From NCBI RefSeq assembly GCF_008369115.1, contig NZ_VOAZ01000001.1, positions 1,054,001 to 1,118,000 on the forward strand: 64,000 nt of DNA, read 5' to 3'. Both the position numbers and the translations under genes were made by a program. The DNA comes from Psychrobacter sp. ANT_WB68 (lineage in GTDB: Bacteria > Pseudomonadota > Gammaproteobacteria > Pseudomonadales > Moraxellaceae). Below are positions 14,265 to 22,270 of this stretch, in pieces. Position 1 is the stretch's first letter, and every line of letters starts with the position of its first letter. The notes below the pieces were generated by a model. That model saw only the letters and a list, made by a program, of their open reading frames with translations, did not search any database and had not been told where the DNA came from.

Positions 14265-14298
14265 GCGAAAGACACTTCTCCGGTTCTTTCGCTTTTTT
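14265..14298 (+). terminator. leader terminator (tR'-like)
   Basis: Perfect 8-bp arms GCGAAAGA / TCTTTCGC (14265-14272, 14285-14292) and six T. It would end a short RNA of about 70 bases from the promoter at 14191 unless antiterminated. Confidence 0.8.
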
Positions 14299-14312
14299 AC
14301 ACTGAGGTCTTA

Positions 14313-14537
14313 ATGATCCAACGAATAGTTGAACGCTATTGCTCAAAGCAAGCTGATATTATTAATAAGCTGAAAAAAGAAAATATCGATGCATGCTTAG
14401 CCGATAGTAGCTATGAGACTAGCTTGGCTCACCATAGGCGCAAGCAGCGAATAATGATGGCGACGACGAAATATAATACCGCTATCGATTTGTTCTTAAG
14501 AGATTCAAAGTTTAAAAAAATAGAAGTAGAGTTATAG
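14313..14537 (+). CDS. small helical phage protein, unknown
   Basis: A 74-residue protein, MIQRIVERYCSKQADIINKL followed by charged helices, lying between two terminators. It therefore needs terminator readthrough to be expressed from 14191. No family recognised; AT-rich. Confidence 0.5.
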   Translation: MIQRIVERYCSKQADIINKLKKENIDACLADSSYETSLAHHRRKQRIMMATTKYNTAIDLFLRDSKFKKIEVEL

Positions 14538-14542
14538 CAGTG

Positions 14543-14570
14543 AGCCTTATCTAACGATAGGGCTTTTTTT
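14543..14570 (+). terminator. intrinsic terminator
   Basis: Arms AGCCTTATC / GATAGGGCT (one G-U pair) with a 4-base loop, followed by seven T. It lies directly after the 74-residue gene. Confidence 0.8.
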
Positions 14571-14705
14571 ATGCCTGATTGATTTAGTCACAGTCAGCAC
14601 ATGCCAACGAGAACCCGCTAGCAGATGACGACTGCAACATACGATGAGCTATCAATGACTATCTGATTTGCATGTGATGATGATACGAGTTGATAGCACC
14701 TTTTT

Positions 14706-14739
14706 GCCCGATGCCGGAAATCCGATATCGGGCTTTTTT
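14706..14739 (+). terminator. intrinsic terminator with downstream AAAATTTTGG element
   Basis: Arms GCCCGAT / ATCGGGC (14706-14712, 14727-14733) and six T. AAAATTTTGG at 14745-14754 follows and leads into the next ribosome site. The stretch 14571-14705 shows no gene. Confidence 0.8.
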
Positions 14740-14766
14740 ACATCAAAATTTTGGCAAGGGATTGCT

Positions 14767-14928
14767 ATGTGTGAGCTGACCAACCAACAGGCCTATGATT
14801 ACTATCAAGAGGCGACGATGCCAAGCGGTAAAGACTACTGGCTTAACTTCTTGCGAGATAGAGCAAATAGAGGTGTAGTCGGAGCGCAAGGTTTTGTAGA
14901 TAAGATTGAGTTTTGTGAAAAGAAATAA
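14767..14928 (+). CDS. 53-residue phage protein, unknown
   Basis: ATG at 14767 follows CAAGGGA. The product MCELTNQQAYDYYQEATMPS, then GKDYWLNFLRDRANRGVVGA, is a compact helical protein. Its stop codon is immediately followed by the tRNA-like sequence. No family recognised. Confidence 0.55.
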   Translation: MCELTNQQAYDYYQEATMPSGKDYWLNFLRDRANRGVVGAQGFVDKIEFCEKK

Positions 14929-15003
14929 GTGCCTATAGCGCAGATGGTCACGCACTACACAGGGGGTGTAGTGGTCTGAGTTCGCTTCTCTGTGGGCGCA
15001 CCA
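14929..15003 (+). tRNA. tRNA-like gene, anticodon position GGG (Pro), with CCA
   Basis: A 75-base sequence folds as a cloverleaf. The 7-bp acceptor stem has two G-U pairs, T8 is present, the D arm has 3 bp with A14, G18G19 and A21, the anticodon stem has 5 bp, the variable loop has 4 bases, and the T arm has 4 of 5 bp with TTC. It ends in an encoded ACCA. The anticodon position reads GGG. Departures are A instead of U33 and C instead of A58, and G1-C72, which is not usual for bacterial tRNA-Pro. It may be a degenerate phage tRNA or a tRNA mimic rather than a working decoder. Confidence 0.5.
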
Positions 15004-15021
15004 CATACTAAATAACACTTT

Positions 15022-15052
15022 TGCCCCGCCTTGAATGGTCCGGGCATTTTTT
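15022..15052 (+). terminator. intrinsic terminator, imperfect stem
   Basis: TGCCCCG and CGGGCA arms with an interior mismatch, followed by six T, between the tRNA-like sequence and terminase. Confidence 0.6.
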
Positions 15053-15075
15053 ACACTCGCTGATTGGAGGTGAGC

Positions 15076-15744
15076 ATGTCAAAAGCTAAAACGCTCACGC
15101 CAATGATGCAGATGTTTGTTGATGAATATATCATTGATTTTAATGGTCAAGAGGCAGCAATCAGGGCAGGTTATAGTCCAAAGCGAGCAGCACAGCAAGC
15201 CTATAGACTGGCACAAGATACACGTATCACTGACGCAATTGATGAGGCCATCGCTAACAGACGTAAGCGCATGCACATCACCCAAGACCAAGTGTTAATA
15301 AAATGGTGGGAGATTGCTAACGCTGACTATAACGAGCTGTCTAGTGTGCGCCGTGTTGCTTGTGGATATTGCTACGGCGACACAATAAGCCTCGACGATG
15401 ACGATAACGATAACGACGACAGCCGTGATATAGATCCAACCCGCGACCCCAATCCTGACTGCCAAATGTGTAGGGGTGAAGGTTCGCCACATGTGCATAT
15501 TGCAGATACTACCAAGCTATCACCAGCCGCAAAGCTACTTTACCAAGGTGCCAAAGAAACGAAGTTTGGCATTGAGATACAAACAGCGGACCGAATGAAA
15601 GCTTTGGAGAATGTGGCACGACATTTGGGTATGTTTAAAGATACGGTCAATCATGTGTCGGAAGATGGTTCGATGAAGCCTGTTTTTAATATTGTAGGAG
15701 TGTCGCCCGATGACCACAGCGCATCAGGTGACAGTACCGAATAA
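15076..15744 (+). CDS. terminase small subunit
   Basis: A 222-residue DNA-recognition subunit of the packaging motor. Start at 15076 follows GGAGGTGAGC. The N-terminal Terminase_2 (XtmA-type) HTH is clear: TPMMQMFVDEYI, QEAAIRAGYSPKRAAQQAYR. A middle insert carries CGYCYG (about residues 95-100), an aspartate-rich stretch, and CQMCRGEG (about 134-141), a CxxCxG pair like that of DnaJ zinc fingers. The C-terminus EIQTADRMKALENVARHLGM is typical. It overlaps the large subunit gene by 35 bases. Confidence 0.9.
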   Translation: MSKAKTLTPMMQMFVDEYIIDFNGQEAAIRAGYSPKRAAQQAYRLAQDTRITDAIDEAIANRRKRMHITQDQVLIKWWEIANADYNELSSVRRVACGYCYGDTISLDDDDNDNDDSRDIDPTRDPNPDCQMCRGEGSPHVHIADTTKLSPAAKLLYQGAKETKFGIEIQTADRMKALENVARHLGMFKDTVNHVSEDGSMKPVFNIVGVSPDDHSASGDSTE

Positions 15745-16939
15745 ACTACTACCTGCATTCAGTAATCTGTCGCAAGCTATTTATGACATTATCGTGTGGA
15801 AAGGTGGTCGTGGCGCTGCCAAGTCTCAAGCGTTGGCAGCTATTGGTATCTTGGAGAGTTATATCGATGACGGTGTAATCCTATGTTGCCGTGAAATACA
15901 AAAATCCGTAAGTGATAGTATTTACTCAATGCTAGTTAGTTACATTGAGGATAAGGGATTAAGTAAAGACTTTAAGGTGCTTAATACCTCAATAACAAAT
16001 ATCAAGACAGGCGCTGAGTTCATTTTTGCGGGTCTAAAATCAAATATTACTAGCATTAAATCAATCAACAAACTACGCGTCGTTTTGGTTGATGAGGCTG
16101 AGAACGTATCACAAAATAGCTGGGATATCTTACTGCCAACACCTCGTTATGGCGCTGTACGTATCTATGTAGTATTTAACCCACGTTTTGAAGATGATCC
16201 TACATATCAAGAGTTTGTCGCTAAGAGTGACGAGCGCAAGTTAGTCATTGATATTCAGTACACAGACAATCCGTGGTTTCCTCCTTCACTTGAACGGCAA
16301 AGACAGCGCGATGCTAAAGGCGACGCTGGGCGTTATGCGTGGATATGGAAAGGCAGTTTTCTACAGATTACCGAAGCGAGTATCTTAGCTAAAAAACTCG
16401 TTACTAGAGAATTTGAGGTTGACGAGAGTTACGGCGATCCACTGATCGGTATTGACTGGGGTTTTAGTAATGACCCTAACGCGGTCACTGAGAGCTACGT
16501 AAAAGGTAATACGCTATACATTCGAAATGCTGCTAAAAAGGTAGGTCTTGAGCTTGATGATACTGCCGAGTGGCTGATTAAGCATGTACCTAAAATCAAG
16601 CAATACACCAGCCGAGCCGATAATTCACGACCTGAAACCATCAGTAAGGTTAAGCACGATAAAGACAACCCCATACCACTTATCAAAGGTTGTAAGAAGT
16701 GGAAAGGCTGTGTTGAAGATGGTATCGCTCAACTACAGTCGTTTGATGAAATTGTTATACATCCTGACGCCGAGGACTGTAAAGCTGAATTGACCGCATA
16801 CAGCTTTAAGAAAGATAAGTTTGATGAAATCACAGCGATACCTTTAGACCTTGATAACCATTTTGCAGACAGCTTGCGATACGGCATTGAGCCGCATATT
16901 GGCAGGGGTAAAAAATCCGTCTTTGACGTTGTAGGCTAA
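15710..16939 (+). CDS. terminase large subunit (PBSX type)
   Basis: A 409-residue packaging ATPase and nuclease. The Walker A-like loop is WKGGRGAAKSQ (about 29-39), the Walker B is VVLVDEAENVS (about 124-134) and the C-terminal RNase H-like nuclease begins at IGIDWGFSNDPNAV (about 246-259). Length and motif order match the Terminase_3/XtmB family. The ribosome site GGAG lies within the small-subunit gene. Confidence 0.95.
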   Translation: MTTAHQVTVPNKLLPAFSNLSQAIYDIIVWKGGRGAAKSQALAAIGILESYIDDGVILCCREIQKSVSDSIYSMLVSYIEDKGLSKDFKVLNTSITNIKTGAEFIFAGLKSNITSIKSINKLRVVLVDEAENVSQNSWDILLPTPRYGAVRIYVVFNPRFEDDPTYQEFVAKSDERKLVIDIQYTDNPWFPPSLERQRQRDAKGDAGRYAWIWKGSFLQITEASILAKKLVTREFEVDESYGDPLIGIDWGFSNDPNAVTESYVKGNTLYIRNAAKKVGLELDDTAEWLIKHVPKIKQYTSRADNSRPETISKVKHDKDNPIPLIKGCKKWKGCVEDGIAQLQSFDEIVIHPDAEDCKAELTAYSFKKDKFDEITAIPLDLDNHFADSLRYGIEPHIGRGKKSVFDVVG

Positions 16940-16950
16940 GAGATAACTTT

Positions 16951-18252
16951 ATGCTAAATAAACTAATGAACATTGCTGACAGCACACTGGTTAATCTAGT
17001 GAGCAAGCTTGGCACCAGTAGAGACAAAGCGAGTCATGATACGTTTGCTTGGCATGTGCCTAAAACGACATTTGAGCTTGATAATATATACAAGTCCAAT
17101 GCCACAGCGTCGAAGATTGTCGATAAGCCAGTACAGGACATGATGCGTCAAGGTTATTACTTTGGCGGTATCGCGGGCAAAGAGCTAAAAAAGTTAGATA
17201 CTGAGCTAGACAGGCTTAAACTTGATGTGCATTTAAGCAGAGCTATGCGCTTATCACGATTGCATGGTAAGTCTTACATCTTATTGGCCACTGCTGACAA
17301 CATGGCGCTTAGTACGCCTATCAATACCGCTAAAGGCTTAAGCTACATCACCACACTGTCAGTATCGCAATTAGCTGCCGGTAGTGAGATGCGCCCTGCG
17401 TCAGAGGCGGGCGGTTGTTATGACAAACCTGTCTATTATCGACTACAAAAAGGTATTGGTTCGACTGGTACTGAGATTATCCATCACAGCCGTATCATTG
17501 AGATTAAATGGTCAGATGGTGAAAGCGTATTGCAGCCATTGATAGATGCTGAGCTGATCCGTTTTGCAAGTGTCAATGAAAACGCTGCATCATTAGTCCA
17601 TGAGGCTAAGATTGATATTATCAAAACGCCCGATTTGGCTAATCAGATTCAGCAAAACTCAGAATCCATTATTAAGCGGTTCGCATTGGTCGGTATGCTT
17701 AAGGGCAATAACGGTACAGTGTTATTGGATAAAGAAGAAGATTTTCAAAGTAAGTCCTACAACTTTAGTGGCTTGCCTGATTTGATGCAAGAGTTTGCCA
17801 TTCAGTTATCAGGCGCGGCAGACATACCTTATACGATATTGTTTGGGCGTTCACCATCTGGGCTTAGTGCTACTGGTGAGCATGACTTAAAAAACTACTA
17901 CGACACAGTAGGCAGTTATCAGCGTGATTATCTGCGTCCAGTGTTGCAAAAGCTGCTTAATATGATTGGCGGTTATCTATTGCCTAATGAAGATATTACT
18001 TTGATATTTAGCCCGCTATGGCAGATTGACGAGAAGACGTTGAGCGAGATTGAGAAAAACAATGCTGAGCGTGATATTAAGTATCTTGAAAATGGCATTA
18101 TCACCGAGGCTCATGTGGCTAAGCAGCTTGTCGAGCAAGATACTTATACGGTGATTGATGACGAGCATATCGCGCTGCTAAGCGGTCTTAACTTTAATGC
18201 GGAGCTAGACGATGTTAAACCAGTTAAAGCCGCTAATACAGCAACAGAGTAA
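16951..18252 (+). CDS. portal protein, DUF1073 family
   Basis: A 433-residue portal, the ring through which DNA enters the head. The DUF1073 pattern is evident: FELDNIYKSNATASKIVDKP near the N-terminus, SRLHGKSYILLA, and the central LSGAADIPYTILFGRSPSGL, then SATGEHDLKNYYD. Some relatives carry names from the anti-CBASS nuclease Acb1, but I see no phosphodiesterase H-x-T pairs here. It sits between terminase and the Mu F-like gene as expected. Confidence 0.85.
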   Translation: MLNKLMNIADSTLVNLVSKLGTSRDKASHDTFAWHVPKTTFELDNIYKSNATASKIVDKPVQDMMRQGYYFGGIAGKELKKLDTELDRLKLDVHLSRAMRLSRLHGKSYILLATADNMALSTPINTAKGLSYITTLSVSQLAAGSEMRPASEAGGCYDKPVYYRLQKGIGSTGTEIIHHSRIIEIKWSDGESVLQPLIDAELIRFASVNENAASLVHEAKIDIIKTPDLANQIQQNSESIIKRFALVGMLKGNNGTVLLDKEEDFQSKSYNFSGLPDLMQEFAIQLSGAADIPYTILFGRSPSGLSATGEHDLKNYYDTVGSYQRDYLRPVLQKLLNMIGGYLLPNEDITLIFSPLWQIDEKTLSEIEKNNAERDIKYLENGIITEAHVAKQLVEQDTYTVIDDEHIALLSGLNFNAELDDVKPVKAANTATE

Positions 18253-19042
18253 GCGTAAACGAGGTCGTAAGGCTAAAGCGCGTCCTGTTTATGTCTCACG
18301 TAAGCTAGAGCTTGACTATACAAGGGCATTGCTCTCTATCGTTGATGATATGCACACTGAGACAGTAAAGGCGCTCATGCCATTAATTGAGCAGCCTAGT
18401 GTTGGTGATAGCAAGCGCATAGTAAATGATAGCCTGTTCAGTGACTTTAAGACCGCATTTAGTAAGACAGCTAATACGGTCAAAGCTAAAGTGTCAGGAA
18501 TTGCTAGCGCATTGGCTCAAACAGTGGTGAGCAAGCAAGGTCAAGTCTCAGACGGTCAATTAAGCGCGATGATACTTAGCAAAACAGGTATCGACTTTAG
18601 CGGCTTAATGAGTGATAACGTACTCAAAGAGGCGGTAGATGAAGCGGTAGCGGCTAACATAGCGCTGATTAACTCTATACCACAGCAATATCTCGATAGG
18701 GTAGAACAGGCGGTCATGGCAAGCCTACAAGCAGGTACGCTTAATGCTACCTTAGCCGATGACTTACTAAAGATTGAGGGCGTGACTAAGAGCAGGGCAA
18801 AGCTGATAGCGCGTGACCAGTTAGGCAAGATTAACAGCCGACTGTCACAGATTAGACAGCAATCGCTAGGCATTACACATTACTTTTGGTCAACGAGCCA
18901 TGACGAGCGCGTAAGGGATAGGCATAGACGATGGGATGGTGACAGAATCGCATGGGATACGCCAACAATTGACGGACACCCCGGGCAAGCTATTCAATGC
19001 CGATGCACTGCTATTCCTGATTTGGATTTCTTGATGGAGTAA
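18212..19042 (+). CDS. head morphogenesis protein, Mu gpF-like
   Basis: A 276-residue minor head protein. The C-terminal region has the family's signature: IARDQLGKINSRLSQIRQQS, then TSHDERVRDRHRRWDGD and a final PGQAIQCRCTAIP with the conserved QCRC. The N-terminus is basic. It overlaps the portal gene by 41 bases in another frame and has GGAGC upstream. Members are injected or capsid-associated minor proteins in Mu and SPP1. Confidence 0.85.
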   Translation: MLNQLKPLIQQQSKRKRGRKAKARPVYVSRKLELDYTRALLSIVDDMHTETVKALMPLIEQPSVGDSKRIVNDSLFSDFKTAFSKTANTVKAKVSGIASALAQTVVSKQGQVSDGQLSAMILSKTGIDFSGLMSDNVLKEAVDEAVAANIALINSIPQQYLDRVEQAVMASLQAGTLNATLADDLLKIEGVTKSRAKLIARDQLGKINSRLSQIRQQSLGITHYFWSTSHDERVRDRHRRWDGDRIAWDTPTIDGHPGQAIQCRCTAIPDLDFLME

Positions 19043-19046
19043 TGCC

Positions 19047-19157
19047 ATGAGGTTAATACTGCTGCTGCTCGCTGAGCGCCTACTGATATACATGGACAGA
19101 AAAATCAAAGCTAGTGACGAGCTGTCATCTAGTGAAAACGATAACGAGCCGCCTTAA
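19047..19157 (+). CDS. 36-residue small protein in the head operon
   Basis: ATG at 19047, four bases after the previous stop, with GGAG 7 bases upstream. The product starts MRLILLLLAERLLIYMDRKI and ends with an acidic tail SENDNEPP. The N-terminal helix is amphipathic to hydrophobic. A terminator overlaps the end of the gene. Function unknown. Confidence 0.45.
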   Translation: MRLILLLLAERLLIYMDRKIKASDELSSSENDNEPP

Positions 19158-19172
19158 TTGAGCGGCTTTTTT
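19147..19172 (+). terminator. intrinsic terminator within the head operon
   Basis: Arms AGCCGC / GCGGCT and six T, just after the 36-codon gene and 14 bases before the next start codon. Confidence 0.75.
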
Positions 19173-19185
19173 ATGGGCGCTAATT

Positions 19186-20352
19186 ATGAAAATACGCATT
19201 AATCAAGTCATCGACTTAAAGCCGACAAGCCGTATCAAAACGCCGCAAGGTTTTATGATTTGTAAAGACGTAACGCTCGCTAAGCCAATGGTTAAAGAGT
19301 ATTACGCAGGTGAGCTTGGCATTGTTGACGGCTATGAGGCAACCGACATTATCAATATCTACACGCCGCCTGATGTGCTATTTGGTCAACCAGTGATAGA
19401 CGGCTTTACCGCGTCTGATGTGGTCATGCAACACCCAAAAGGTAATCAGCTAACCAGTGACAATTACAAAGAACACGTTATCGGTATCGCTAAGAATGTG
19501 CGAGCTGATAACGGCTATCTGATTGCTGATTTGACCATCAAGGATAAGTGGGCGATTGAGGCTATCGAATATGAGGATAGTAAGCAAATATCTTTAGGCT
19601 ATGCCGCTGAATTAGATATGACAGCGGGCAGCACTGAGACAGGACAGGCATATCACGGGCAATGGGTAAGCATGGTTGCTGACCATGTTGCTGTTGTCCG
19701 TGAGGGCAGATGCGGCGATGACTGCAAAATAGGCGATAGACAAACAGTAATTAATCCAGAGGCAAAGAGCATGAAAGTAAAAATCGGTAACTTAGAGTTT
19801 GATGTGGGCGATAACACGACGCTTGCACAAGCCATCACAGCGCAAAGCCAAGAGCTTGACGCACTAAAAGGTAGCGAGCTTAAAGTGGGCGACCAAGCGT
19901 TTAGCTTATCTGAGCTGACAGCGACACAAGCGACCATTGATAAATTGGTAGCTGATAATGCGGCACTAACAGAGCTTAGCACTGAGTTAGAAGCTAAGCA
20001 GATCACAACTGAGCAAATCGAATCATTAGTCGCTGACCGTGTGGCAACCATCAGCAATGCCAAAAAGCTAAACGATAAGATTGTGACCGATGGTAAATCA
20101 TCTGAGCAAATCCGCCGCGATGTGATTACCGCAAAAGCTGATGACAACTTAGTCAAGGCTATTGTTGGTGACAGTGTGGTAGATGCTGATCAATCAGCTA
20201 TTGATACGGCGTTCAAGGCATTGCTTGCGACTGCTGATAGTAAGCAAGTCATTGCTGCTGATAGCGCCTTAAACGGTCTAAACGATAAAAACGTAGCCGA
20301 TGGTGTAGAAAAGCCATTTGATAAAACCAAAATGTGGGAAGGAGCTAAATAA
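19186..20352 (+). CDS. DUF2213 protein, putative prohead protease/scaffold
   Basis: A 388-residue protein. Residues about 1-185 match DUF2213: RIKTPQGFMICKDVTLAKPM, EYYAGELG, then LTSDNYKEHVIGIAKNVRAD and SKQISLGYAAELD. The C-terminal half (about 200-330) is a helical alanine-rich coiled region (ELDALKGSELKVGDQAFSLS; AALTELSTELEAKQITTEQI), the usual place of a scaffolding domain fused to a protease. Family members lie before the major capsid gene, as here. Confidence 0.8.
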   Translation: MKIRINQVIDLKPTSRIKTPQGFMICKDVTLAKPMVKEYYAGELGIVDGYEATDIINIYTPPDVLFGQPVIDGFTASDVVMQHPKGNQLTSDNYKEHVIGIAKNVRADNGYLIADLTIKDKWAIEAIEYEDSKQISLGYAAELDMTAGSTETGQAYHGQWVSMVADHVAVVREGRCGDDCKIGDRQTVINPEAKSMKVKIGNLEFDVGDNTTLAQAITAQSQELDALKGSELKVGDQAFSLSELTATQATIDKLVADNAALTELSTELEAKQITTEQIESLVADRVATISNAKKLNDKIVTDGKSSEQIRRDVITAKADDNLVKAIVGDSVVDADQSAIDTAFKALLATADSKQVIAADSALNGLNDKNVADGVEKPFDKTKMWEGAK

Positions 20353-20783
20353 TGACACCATTACTAAAAGGCGATGACGCCATTGCTGTTGCAGGTATGC
20401 GCGTTAAATCAATGCCAGAAGAGGTATTAAGCTTGCCGTTAATGATTGACCCTAGTTATCCAGTGGTCGATGGTTCGGTTGTTTATCTAACTGCTGACAA
20501 AAAAGGCTGCACCACGGTTCAAAACGTAGGCGCTGGTTATGTCGGTATTGTCGTGCTTTATGGTCCAGTTGACAGCTATAAAAAAGGTGATGTTGTGCCA
20601 GTTATGGTTAAAGGTAAAATCTGGTCGCCATCTGTTGCCAAGATTACCGACCTAACTACTGTTGTTGGTGCTACTACTGATGGAAAAATCACAGCGACCG
20701 CCACAGCCGTTGAGGGTATGCGCTTTGCTAGTCCATCGGTAGGCAGCCAAAACCTAACCGTTATTGAAATCTTGGGAGTTTAA
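20352..20783 (+). CDS. capsid cement/decoration-like protein
   Basis: A 143-residue beta-rich protein starting in a TAATG overlap. The layout is that of head-decoration proteins placed between scaffold and major capsid genes: GDDAIAVAGMRVKSMPEEVL, VGIVVLYGPVDSYKKGDVVP, then VMVKGKIWSP. Many such proteins bind the outside of the capsid lattice. Assignment rests on position and on the repeated short beta-strands. Confidence 0.65.
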   Translation: MTPLLKGDDAIAVAGMRVKSMPEEVLSLPLMIDPSYPVVDGSVVYLTADKKGCTTVQNVGAGYVGIVVLYGPVDSYKKGDVVPVMVKGKIWSPSVAKITDLTTVVGATTDGKITATATAVEGMRFASPSVGSQNLTVIEILGV

Positions 20784-20786
20784 AGA

Positions 20787-21773
20787 ATGAATAAATTACA
20801 ACACATGATGCTACGTTTAAAACCCGTAGCAGACCACATCCAAGCCCAAGTTGGCGATGCGTTCAATCTTGAATCGTTAGCGCGTCTAATGGTGCAAGTA
20901 GAAAACATTAACGGCATGACACCGCAGATGGCCGAATTGATGGAGTATGCTAAATATATTCCAGTTAACAACAATATTAGTGCAGTAGTTGGCACATCAC
21001 ACAGCTTGCAACGTAAGCAAGGCGTTGGTGAAGGTCAAGCGTTTAGCGGTACTGGCATGGATATTCCACTTGCCGAAGTCGTATTCGATGAAGTGTCATT
21101 ACCTACCAAGATGGGCGCTATCGGTTATCAGTATTCAATCCATGAGATTGCAACCGCTATGGCTATGGGTATTAATCTTGAAGCTGACAAAATCGCCGCG
21201 GCTCAGATGGGTTTTGAGCGTCACATGAGCAAGGTTGCTTGGAATGGTGAAGCTGCTACAGGTGTTAAGGGTTTCTATAACCAAGATGGCGTTGCGCTAG
21301 ATACTCGAACTCTTGACTTTGCGACTGCACCAGTAGCGGCTATCATGGATTTAATCAACACGATTATTTATGACAGTGCTGATGCGTCTGCGTTCGATAG
21401 CGATGTGGCAATCAACACGGTTATTTTACCGACTACCATTGCGCGTGAGTTGGCAGGTCGTACCGTTTCAGCTACCAATGAAACACCGCTTATCAAGTAC
21501 ATTCGTGAGAATAACGAAGCAGCACTTGAAGGCAAGCAGATTGAAATCACCGCCAATCGCCGTGGTAATGGCGTGGGCACTGCTGCTGCTGACCGTATCG
21601 TATCGTACAACAAAAACCCTAACTGCATTGAGATGCGTATTCCGCAAGAACTACAATTCTTGTCAGCTCAAGCTAAAGGCTTTGATTTATTCGTACCAGG
21701 TTCATACACCTATCAAGGCGTATGGCTCAAACGTGTTGACTCAATGCGTTATTACGATACTAAGAAAACCTAA
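20787..21773 (+). CDS. major capsid protein, DUF2184 family
   Basis: A 328-residue capsid subunit. The DUF2184 pattern is clear: YIPVNNNISAVVGTSHSLQR, MDIPLAEVVFDEVSLPTKMG, GAIGYQYSIHEIATAMAMG, then EAATGVKGFYNQDGV and a final LFVPGSYTYQGVWLKRVDS. The fold should be HK97-like. It directly follows the decoration-like gene with a good ribosome site and is followed by a terminator. Confidence 0.9.
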   Translation: MNKLQHMMLRLKPVADHIQAQVGDAFNLESLARLMVQVENINGMTPQMAELMEYAKYIPVNNNISAVVGTSHSLQRKQGVGEGQAFSGTGMDIPLAEVVFDEVSLPTKMGAIGYQYSIHEIATAMAMGINLEADKIAAAQMGFERHMSKVAWNGEAATGVKGFYNQDGVALDTRTLDFATAPVAAIMDLINTIIYDSADASAFDSDVAINTVILPTTIARELAGRTVSATNETPLIKYIRENNEAALEGKQIEITANRRGNGVGTAAADRIVSYNKNPNCIEMRIPQELQFLSAQAKGFDLFVPGSYTYQGVWLKRVDSMRYYDTKKT

Positions 21774-21787
21774 ACAAAACGATAATT

Positions 21788-21811
21788 AAGCGTCTATTAA
21801 GGCGCTTTTTT
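21788..21811 (+). terminator. intrinsic terminator with AAAATTTGAGG element
   Basis: Arms AAGCGTC / GGCGCTT followed by a T tract. AAAATTTGAGG at 21819-21829 supplies the ribosome site of the next gene. Confidence 0.7.
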
Positions 21812-21837
21812 ATTGTCCAAAATTTGAGGGTAAAGCA

Positions 21838-22041
21838 ATGAGTAAGTTTACATATAACGGTGCTAATCGCTCGTTAAGAGTTGCGGGTGTCTTGTTTGAA
21901 AAAGGCGTTGAAACCGAACTAAACGCTGAGCAATTAAAGGCGTTTAAAGCAGATTCTTTTAGTAAGGCGTTTTTAGATGACAGCACTATCGTTGAATCTA
22001 AAGCAACTGAGAAAGCAGGAGCTAAAAATGACAAAGGTTAA
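21838..22041 (+). CDS. small virion-region protein, paralogue 1
   Basis: A 67-residue protein: MSKFTYNGANRSLRVAGVLF, then EKGVETELNAEQLKAFKADS. It aligns along its length with the next protein (KYVGAHDSYTVADIAFKKGE). Both look like a small beta-barrel/SH3-like fold with a Y-x-G start and a K-A-T-E/T-K tail. Probably a head-completion or connector accessory. Confidence 0.65.
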   Translation: MSKFTYNGANRSLRVAGVLFEKGVETELNAEQLKAFKADSFSKAFLDDSTIVESKATEKAGAKNDKG

Positions 22042-22270
22042 ATACGTGGGCGCACATGACAGCTACACGGTAGCAGATATTGCCTTTAAAAAAGGTGAAG
22101 CTATCGAGTTAGCAGATGACCAACTTGCTAAAGTTAAAGCAAACGGCATCGGCGCCAAGCTATTCGCAAACGGCGCTTTGGTAGTCGATAAAGCCACGAC
22201 TAAAACCGTGGTTAATCCTGATTTGACGCCAGCACCTAAAGCAAAGGCTGATGCTAAAGATAAGTCATGA
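22028..22270 (+). CDS. small virion-region protein, paralogue 2
   Basis: An 80-residue protein from the ATG at 22028, overlapping the first paralogue by 14 bases. It begins MTKVKYVGAHDSYTVADIAF and ends in an alanine/lysine-rich tail (PAPKAKADAKDKS). The similarity to the preceding gene shows a tandem duplication. Both lie between capsid and connector genes. Confidence 0.65.
   Translation: MTKVKYVGAHDSYTVADIAFKKGEAIELADDQLAKVKANGIGAKLFANGALVVDKATTKTVVNPDLTPAPKAKADAKDKS

Noticed and set aside
16951-18252. Portal gene as an anti-CBASS nuclease
   Set aside because: DUF1073 proteins sometimes carry Acb1-derived names, but the paired H-x-T catalytic motifs are not visible and the gene sits in the portal slot.
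18556-20156. Long reverse-strand frames opposite the head genes (18556-18873 and 19653-20156)
   Set aside because: They lie fully antisense to well-supported head genes, have serine/leucine-rich shadow composition and lack ribosome sites.
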